Positions 57,199-64,000 of a DNA stretch of 64,000 nucleotides are shown here, one piece after another. Below the pieces are notes generated by a model. That model made no database searches, was not told the DNA's origin, and saw only the letters and a program-made list of their open reading frames with translations. Source of the stretch: Tulasnella sp. 424. Taxonomy: Eukaryota > Basidiomycota > Agaricomycetes > Cantharellales > Tulasnellaceae. A program made the position numbers and the translations under genes. How positions within the stretch are numbered: the stretch's first letter is position 1; each line of letters begins with the position of its first letter. The DNA lies in the NCBI GenBank assembly GCA_019633425.1, contig WSUB01000166.1:1-64000 (forward strand), written 5' to 3'.

Positions 57199-58845
57199 AT
57201 GGAGTATGTGTAAGCTTCGCTATCATGTAGTTTCATATCGCTGAGATCCTCAAATCGGATGTTGTCTAGATCGGAAACCCAGCCCAAACCACTCAGCCCC
57301 TCTCCACAAGTCTCAAGCCCGTCGGTCACCTCCGGTGAAAAGGTTCACCCAAAAAGCGCCGCTCGTATCAACAACCTACCCACTGAACTTCTCGTTCAGA
57401 TCCTCCTGCTCTCCTTGGTTCGGAGCTATGAGACCATGGCGAACGACTCGCTATTCGGAATGGACTCAGTGCTTTGCCAATTGCGAAGCGTCTGCACCCG
57501 ATGGAATGACACGATCCTAGGAGAACCTACATTCTGGACCCACATCAACGTCGGAGCCGGCCCTCGAACCGTGGAGTTGAACCTCCTGAGATCTGGAGCA
57601 CTTCCGTTGACCATACTATACCAGAACATAGAGTACAAAGCCGGCACAGGGGAAGAACGCCCAGGGTTCCTTGAATCCATGGATTTGATTGGTCGCCATA
57701 TCCATCGTTGGAAGTCAATCTCGTTCTGGGCCCTGGATCGCGAGCTCGACCAGCTCACAAGGTACCTGGAATCGTCCCCACTTCCGGAAATGGAATGTCT
57801 CAAGATTCGGAGAGGTTCGATCTGGGGAGACCTCCTGGATTGGGTGTGTGGTGATGCCGCGAGTCCACGAAAGGTCGTCTTCGACGGAGAAGCATTGCCA
57901 TGGAATTCCTCGGAATTCAGCTCTCTCGTCAACCTCGACGTTGAAGGGGCCGTTGGCTACCTAGATCTTCTCGTGTCCCTTATTCAAGCGTCTCAGAGCT
58001 TGGAGACTCTGAGCCTGTGCGACATCACATTCAGCGACGATGACGTGGAGGTTCAACACAGTGTCGGATGGCCGGATGAGAGTCGCCCTTCGGTGTTGCC
58101 AAAGCTCAAGGATATCCAAATATATGGACTTGAGTCTCCTGCGGCTATCGCATGTGTCCTGAAGTGCATTCGCGCTCCAAACATCACTGCACTGCGGATG
58201 GCTGAAGGCCGTGCTGTGGAGGTCCAGCAGGGGAGTCAAATCATCCAAGCGCTTACAACCTATCACGGGTCCCAATCCATTCTGACTTCAATGCTCCATA
58301 ATTCATCGTCTCTCGCAATACTCCAGCTTTCGTGCTCTGCAGACACGATGCGTCTCGACCTGGAGGATTCAGTTAGACATAAGGGTTGCCGGCTCGAGCT
58401 CTCCCTGACGCGGGCAGATTGGGAAGAATCAACTGAGATGATTGGAGAGGCGGTGCGTGTCGCCAACGTCGCAATAGATTTGCGATTCGAGCGGCTACCT
58501 TGGAGAGTTGTTGCGGCTGTTCTCCCACGCTTTCCCTCGGCCGTGGAATTAGAATTTGCAAGTTCCGACATTCCATGTCAAGACATCTTGCTCATCCTTC
58601 GCGCGCTGTCATATCTAATTGAAATTGGTGGAGGTGCGAAGACGTGGATATGCCCACAACTTGTCAAAATTCGACTCCCAGGCGGGTGGCTAGAGACGGA
58701 GGCTGCCGCAATTGCAGAGAGTGCGACATCACTCAAGCACGCTCGGAGAAACTTCAACGATCAGAACACTAGAGAGGATAGTAGGAGTGACACTGGTGAT
58801 GTATGGGATAAGGTCCGGGTGCTGGTCGGAGGGTCTGAAGTTTGA
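57199..58845 (+). CDS. F-box/LRR-like protein, array gene 2
   Basis: Same plan as its neighbours: 11-base first coding exon (ATGGAGTATGT at 57199), donor GTAAGC, acceptor TGTCTAG, long exon to 58845, about 528 residues. F-box INNLPTELLVQILLLSLVRS and LRSVCTRWNDTILGEPTFWT (residues ~30-95), then LRR-like strands (LVNLDVEGAVGYLDLLV, SLETLSLCDITF) and a C-terminal domain with TRADWEESTEMIGEAVRVAN and WICPQLVKIRLPGGWLETEA, ending DKVRVLVGGSEV. About two thirds identical by eye to genes 3 and 4. Likely an SCF receptor of unknown substrate. Immediately 3' is a relic of another copy's end. Confidence 0.85.
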
Positions 58846-58892
58846 AATGAGGAGGTTTGTCTGGTGGTCGAAGTTATCCTAGAGCGTTCAAG

Positions 58893-58991
58893 GACAGATT
58901 CAACATGCAGAGGAGTCGGAGACATGTTGGCGCTGGTCCTGACGAACCTCTTCAGATCGTGGTGCTTATTGGAGGGCTGGAGCTTAGAGTG
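58893..58991 (+). pseudogene. Relic of the 3' end of a gene-1-like F-box copy
   Basis: About 100 bases match 56451-56561, the last ~35 codons of array gene 1 (gcgttcaaggacagat, gaacctcttcagatcgtgg, ggagggc(t/a)ggagctt), and continue into the shared 3' flank. It lies 48 bases after the stop of gene 2, whose own ending is of a different type. It records an exchange or deletion inside the array. Confidence 0.85.
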
Positions 58992-59119
58992 GGCGAGGCA
59001 TGTGATATTTTTTGATCCCCAATAAACCGACCGAATCGTCGCCGATTGCTGCGGATAACGTGCTGGATGAAGCCGGGTGTCCTCTCCGTGATAGCTTTGT
59101 CATTGCATACTTTGGGTAT

Positions 59120-59420
59120 AATTATACTGTGACAGCTGGCGGTTGCCAGTGTTCCAAGAGGGCGTCCCGTGGAGCGAACTCGTGCTGTGCTGTTTGTCCT
59201 CAGGCTGTCAGGCATGTGCGGGATGTAGTCTTCGAGTAACAAGCTGCAGCGGTACATTAACAGTCCCTAGCTCGAATTCCTCAAAGCCCCTACACGAATC
59301 GAGCATGAGCTGTTACGTGAAAGTAGACGGAACAAACACGGGTCAAACATCAGTAACACGTGCATCATTTCTCCCCTCGTTCTTTGTGCTTGCAAGACAC
59401 TCAGCAAGGAGCGAGTAGAG
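59120..59420 (+). repeat. Conserved intergenic block 2 of the F-box array
   Basis: Second copy of the block described at 56690-57040, here preceding gene 3. The order of landmarks is kept, with small deletions between the CACGTG element and the gcttgcaagacactcag stretch. Confidence 0.7.
59357..59362 (+). promoter_or_regulatory. CACGTG element upstream of F-box gene 3
   Basis: E-box palindrome 240 bases before ATG 59597, followed by tttctcccctcgttc as in the other copies. Confidence 0.5.
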
Positions 59421-59596
59421 GGTTCAAACTCGATCAAGCTATCTCCTACATCGCATTGTTGGGTATTCACACGATTTCTTGATATCGACTTCGCCCCCCC
59501 CCCCTAAATTGCACTGCAGAAAGCTATCGGTACACGGCGAATTCGCCCGGTTGGAGAAGAACGCTTAGATCATTCTGTTCCCTGAAACCCATTGAC

Positions 59597-61246
59597 ATGG
59601 AGTATAGGTAAGCTTCGCTATCATGTAGTTTCATATAGTGGAGATCCTTACGTCGGATTTTGCCTAGATCGGAAACCCAGCCCGAACCACTCCGACCCTC
59701 TCCACAACTCCCAAACCCGTCGGTCACCTCTTCTGAAAAGAATCACACAGGAAACACCGCGCATGTCAACAATCTACCCACTGAACTTCTCGTTCAGATC
59801 TTTCTGCTCTCCTTGGTTCTAGGTTATGAGACCGTGGCGAACGACTTGTTGTTCGAAATGGACGCGCTAAACCAATTGCGAAGCGTGTGCACCCGATGGA
59901 ACGATACGATTCTAGGAGAACCCGCGTTTTGGACCCACATCGACATCGAAGCCGGCCCTCGCACCGTGGAGTTGAAGCTTCTAAGATCCGGGTCACTCCC
60001 TCTAACCATCCGATACTACAACGTCGAGGAGGAAGCCAGTGAAGAAGAAGAGCACCCAGAATTCCTTAGGTCCATAGGCTTGATTGGCCGACATACCTTT
60101 CGTTGGAAGTCAATCTCGTTCTCGGCCCTGGACTGGGAGCTCGACCAGCTCACGGACTACCTGGAAAGGTCCCCACATCCGGATATGGAATATCTGAAGA
60201 TCCTGAGGAGTTCGGTCTCTGGAGACCTCGTCACCTGGGTGTGTGGCGATGCCTCGAGTCTACGAAGGGTCATTTTCGATGGACGAGCATTGCCACGGAA
60301 TTCCTCGGAATTCAGCTCTCTCGTCAACCTCGAGATCGAAGGGGCTGTTGGGCGCCTGGATCTCCTCGTGGCTCTTATTCAAGCGTCTCAGAGCTTGGAG
60401 GCTGTGAGATTTATCGATATCGAATTCGACGACGATGCCGTGGAGGTGCAACGGAGTCTCGGATGGCCGGACGAGAGTCGCTCTTCGGTGTTGCCAAAGC
60501 TCAAGAACATCCAAATATTTGGACTCGAGTCGCCGGTGGCTATCGCATGCGTCATGAGGTGTATTCGGGCTCCGAATATCACTGTACTGTGGGTGGCTGA
60601 AGGTCGTGTCGTGGAGGGCCTTTCAATGCACGAGAGCCTATTCATCAGCACGCTTACGACCTATCACGGATCCCAGTCAATTCTGGCTTCCATGCTCCAC
60701 AACATATCGTCTCTCGCATCAGTCCAGCTCTCGTGCTCCGAAGACACCATGTGTCTGGACCTGGAGGATTCAGGTACAGCCAAGCGTTGTCGACTCGAGC
60801 TCTCCCTCATACGTGCAGATTGGATACCGTCGGCTGCAGTGGTCGGAGAAGCGGTGCGCATCGCCAACGTCCCAATATGTCTGCAATTTGAGCGGGTAGA
60901 TTTCAGCGCTGTTGCGGCTGTTATCTCAATCTTCAACACGGCGGTGGAATTGGAGTTTGCAAGTTCCGACATTCCGATTCAGGACGTCTTGCTTATCCTT
61001 CGAACGCTGTCAAATCCAATTGATATTCCCGGAGACGGGAAGACGTGGATATGCCCACAGCTTGCCAGAGTTCGACTCCCAGGCGGGTGGCCAGAAGCGG
61101 AGGCTGCTGTAATTGCAAAGAGCGCGACTTTGCTCAAGCGCGCTCGGAGGGATTTCAACGATCAAAAAACGGGGGAAGACGATAGCGGTGATTCGTGTGA
61201 CGTACGGCACGAAGTCGGAGTGCTAGTTGGAGGGTCTGAAATTTGA
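59597..61246 (+). CDS. F-box/LRR-like protein, array gene 3
   Basis: First coding exon ATGGAGTATAG (59597-59607), donor GTAAGC, acceptor TGCCTAG (ending 59667), long exon to 61246; about 529 residues. The long exon alone begins TTGCCTAGA with no ATG, so the short first exon is required. F-box VNNLPTELLVQIFLLSLVLG and LRSVCTRWNDTILGEPAFWT, then LRR strands (LVNLEIEGAVGRLDLLV, SLEAVRFIDIEFDDD), and the shared C-terminus (WICPQLARVRLPGGWPEAEA, ending EVGVLVGGSEI). Closest to gene 4 and gene 2. Probable SCF substrate receptor. Confidence 0.86.
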
Positions 61247-61839
61247 AGTCAGGAGGTTTGTTTAATGGTCAAAGTTGCGGAGGGTGAGCCGGAGGGCATT
61301 GGGTCCCTACTACTTCTATTTCAAATATAACCTATAGCAATAAGCAAAAAAACAACAATTGTCTACTTTAAATTTTGTACGGGTCGTTTGCAAAATCACC
61401 ATTCCGTGCCTCGGCATCGACTCGGACATCAACCCCAGCTGGACGTAAGTTTTTTATCCGTCAATCGAATGCCCGATCATATTCACTGCCCGACTCCATC
61501 ATCCTCTGATATACAAAAGGGCACGACGCTCGTTGTATATGCTATAACCCCGGTTCTTAGTTGGCTAATTTACGGCCTTTCGATCTGTGTACCCCCGGTG
61601 CTGGTCGCCGCCGGCATTCGACAATTGTTCGCCACCAGCTACATATACTGGAACAAACACGCCACATAGTGGCCCTGCATACCTTCCGTACACGGAGTAC
61701 AAAAGGGGACAGACTGACCGGAGAGATGCCGTTGCGGGTATCGAGTCTTGCACCCGGCTTTTGTGTACTGCACGTGCCCGTCCGACGGTTTCTAATCGAC
61801 TGGACCTAGCGCCGTCATCGCATTTCCGGATACTTATAT
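61247..61839. other. Intergenic segment unique to the gene 3-4 interval
   Basis: About 600 bases between the end of gene 3 and the conserved intergenic block. Short ORFs only. It has no counterpart in the other two F-box intervals, which are shorter; an insertion is possible, but no terminal repeats were found. Confidence 0.45.
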
Positions 61840-62170
61840 ATTGTTACAGCTTTGTGGTCGTCAGTACTAGTGTTGTAAGGTAAGAGGGTGTCCTTATGGC
61901 GGGACCCGTACTGCGCTGTTTGCCCTCTCCCCCGTCAAGTATGTGCGCAATGCATAACGCTGCAGCAGTACTCACATGGACGGTCCCTGGACCCTAGGCC
62001 TCAGCTCGGAGCTCCTCGGACACGGTAGGACAAGTTACTGCGTGAAAGTAGATGGGACAAATAAAGGTCAACTTAACAACACTCGGATTCAACAACCCGC
62101 CTAACACGTGCCCCTTTCCCCCCTCGTTCGGAGTTCGCTGTGCTTGCAAGACCTTCGGAAAGAACCAATT
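61840..62170 (+). repeat. Conserved intergenic block 3 of the F-box array
   Basis: Third copy of the upstream block: ttgttaca, ctgcgctgtttgccctc, acggtccctgg, ttactgcgtgaaagtagatg, gacaaataaaggtcaac, cacgtgcccctttcccccctcgttcg. It precedes gene 4. Confidence 0.7.
62105..62110 (+). promoter_or_regulatory. CACGTG element upstream of F-box gene 4
   Basis: E-box palindrome 237 bases before ATG 62342, in the same local context as before genes 2 and 3. Confidence 0.5.
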
Positions 62171-62341
62171 AGAGGACCCGAACTTCACCGAACCATCTCC
62201 TATATCACATTACCGACGATTCACAGGGTTTCTTGATATCGACTTTGTCACCACCGACCTCCCAGAAAGTTAACGGTGCACGGCAGATTTACTCGGCTGG
62301 AGCAGAACATTGTGAACATTTTTTTTTTTCAATTCATTGAT

Positions 62342-63976
62342 ATGCAGCATAGGTAAGCCTCGTTAGCAGGTAGTTTCATGTAGCTGAAATCCTCTAATCG
62401 GATGCTGTCTAGATCAGAACCGACGCCCTCGCCACTCAGTCCCTCTTCACAGCTCTCGAGCCCGTCGATCACCTCCCGTCCAAAAAGTCACCCCGATCAC
62501 GCGGCTCGTATCGACAACCTACCCACTGAACTCCTCGTTCAGATCCTTCTACTCTCCTTGATTCTGAACGATGAGATGGGAGCGGATGACTTGCTCTTCG
62601 GAATGGCCCCGCTCGGCCAATTGCGAAGCGTCTGCACCCAATGGAACGGCACGATCCTAGGAGAACCTGCATTCTGGACCCACATCGCCATTGAAACTGG
62701 CCCTCGCACCGTGGAGTTGAAGCTTCTAAGATCCGGAGCACTTCCCTTGACCATCCAATACTCCAGCTTCGAGGAGGGAGCCGACTCAGAAGAAGAGCAC
62801 TCAGAATTCCTAAGGTCCATGGACTTGATTGGCCGACATACCCATCGCTGGAAGTCAATCTCGTTCTGGGCCCCGGACTGGCAGCTCGACAAGCTCACAG
62901 ACTATCTGGACGGATCCCCACTTCCGGAGATGGAAAGCCTGAAGCTTCGGATGCGTTCGACTTCTGGAAACCTCCTGGTCTGGACATGTGATTATGCCGC
63001 AAGTCCACGAAACGTACTTTTCAATGGACGAGCATTACCATGGAATCCCGGGGATTTCAGCTCTCTCGTTAAACTCGAGATTGAAGGGGAGGTTGGCCGC
63101 CTGGATCTGCTCGTGGCTCTTGTCCAAGCGTCTCAGAGCTTAGAGCTTATGAGGCTGATCAACATCCAATTCGAAGACAGTGTCGCAGAGGTTCAGCAAA
63201 ACTCCGGGTGGCTGGTCGAGAGTCGGCCTTCGCTACTGCCAAAGCTCAGTAATGTCCAAATCTTAGGGCTTCAGTCGCCTGTGGCTATCGCATGGGTCCT
63301 GAGGAGTATCCGTGTTCCAAACATCAGGATACTGAACATCATTGAAGGTCATATCACGGAGGTCAAGCGGGGGGGTCAAATCGTCCGAGCGCTTACAACC
63401 GATCATGGGTCCCAATCCATTCTGACTTCAATACTCCACAATATATCGTCTCCCACAACGGTTGAGATTTGGTGCTTCCCATCGACTATGCGTCTGGATA
63501 TGGAGAATCCAGACAAGGGTTCTCGCAGGCTCCAGCTCTTCTTCACGCGTGCAGATTGGGAAGAATCAGCTACAATGATTGGAGAAACGTTGCGGGTGGC
63601 CAACGTCGCAATATATCTGCGATTGGAGAGGTTACCTCTGACCTTCGTTGCGATTGTTCTCTCAGTCTTCCCACCGGCGGTGGAGTTGGGGTTGGCAGGC
63701 TTTTCGAGCCAAGACATATTGCGCATTCTTCGAGTGCTGTCATCTCCGCTTGATGTTGGCGGAGGTGCGAAGATGTGGCTATGTCCACAACTTGCCAAAA
63801 TTCGACTCCCGGGCGGGTGGCTAGAGGCGGAGGCTGCCACAATTGCAGAAAGTGCGACATCGCTCAAGCACGCTCGGAGAAATTTGGCCAACCAGAGCAC
63901 TATAGAGGATAATGGCGGTGACATGCATGATGTACGGGATGAAGTCCGGGTGCTGGTCGGAGGGTCTGAAATTTGA
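62342..63976 (+). CDS. F-box/LRR-like protein, array gene 4
   Basis: First coding exon ATGCAGCATAG (62342-62352), donor GTAAGC, acceptor TGTCTAG (ending 62412), long exon to 63976; about 525 residues. An ATG at 62402 also opens the long frame, but the short-exon model is shared with the paralogues. F-box IDNLPTELLVQILLLSLILN and LRSVCTQWNGTILGEPAFWT; LRR strands (LVKLEIEGEVGRLDLLV, SLELMRLINIQFED); C-terminal TRADWEESATMIGETLRVAN and WLCPQLAKIRLPGGWLEAEA, ending EVRVLVGGSEI. The 3' flank repeats that of gene 3 (caaagttgtggagggtgagccg), so the array probably continues beyond the window. Confidence 0.86.
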
Positions 63977-64000
63977 AACAAAGTTGTGGAGGGTGAGCCG

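Overview
The window comes from a filamentous basidiomycete, most likely an agaricomycete. Genes carry many introns of 40-70 bases with GTRNGY donors and YAG acceptors. The gene set (SH3-RasGEF, secreted GH37 trehalase, GH-like chimerolectins of the Marasmius oreades agglutinin type, expanded F-box/LRR genes) is agaricomycete in character. No species can be named from the sequence alone. All exon models below were built by eye from splice sites and reading-frame continuity.

Bases 1-18063 hold a tandem array on the minus strand of genes for lectins built like MOA (Marasmius oreades agglutinin): a ricin-B beta-trefoil with QxW repeats followed by a papain-fold, calcium-protease-like C-terminal domain. 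Two subfamilies alternate, called A and B here. The array unit reads, in transcription direction: truncated 5' piece of a membrane-transporter gene (opposite strand), B lectin, spacer of roughly 60-210 bases, A lectin. About six units are recognisable. Six copies look translatable; at least six more are stubs or broken. The positions of the catalytic Cys, His and Glu of MOA are substituted in every copy. An HSP12-type stress gene (7776-8209) sits inside one split unit. A 1.46-kb terminal-inverted-repeat element (18184-19642) lies between the first lectin and the intact transporter gene (20014-22065), and an empty site for it survives in a duplicated segment.

Bases 23034-34213 hold a coiled-coil protein of unknown role, then a tandem duplication of a DHA1-type MFS transporter. 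A relic of the 3' end of the neighbouring trehalase gene lies between the two copies, and the intact secreted trehalase follows on the opposite strand.

Bases 34926-53225 are ordinary core genes: RNA polymerase III subunit RPC17, a divergent F-box protein with a probable propeller, a 1519-residue Cdc25-like RasGEF with an N-terminal SH3 domain, an F-box protein, a short-chain dehydrogenase and thioredoxin reductase. Bases 43570-46522 are gene-poor.

Bases 53620-63976 hold a tandem array of F-box/LRR-like genes on the plus strand: one fragment and four full copies of about 530 residues. The full copies share an 11-base first coding exon, and the last three share an upstream CACGTG element at almost constant distance. 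Both ends of the window are therefore young tandem arrays flanking a conserved core.
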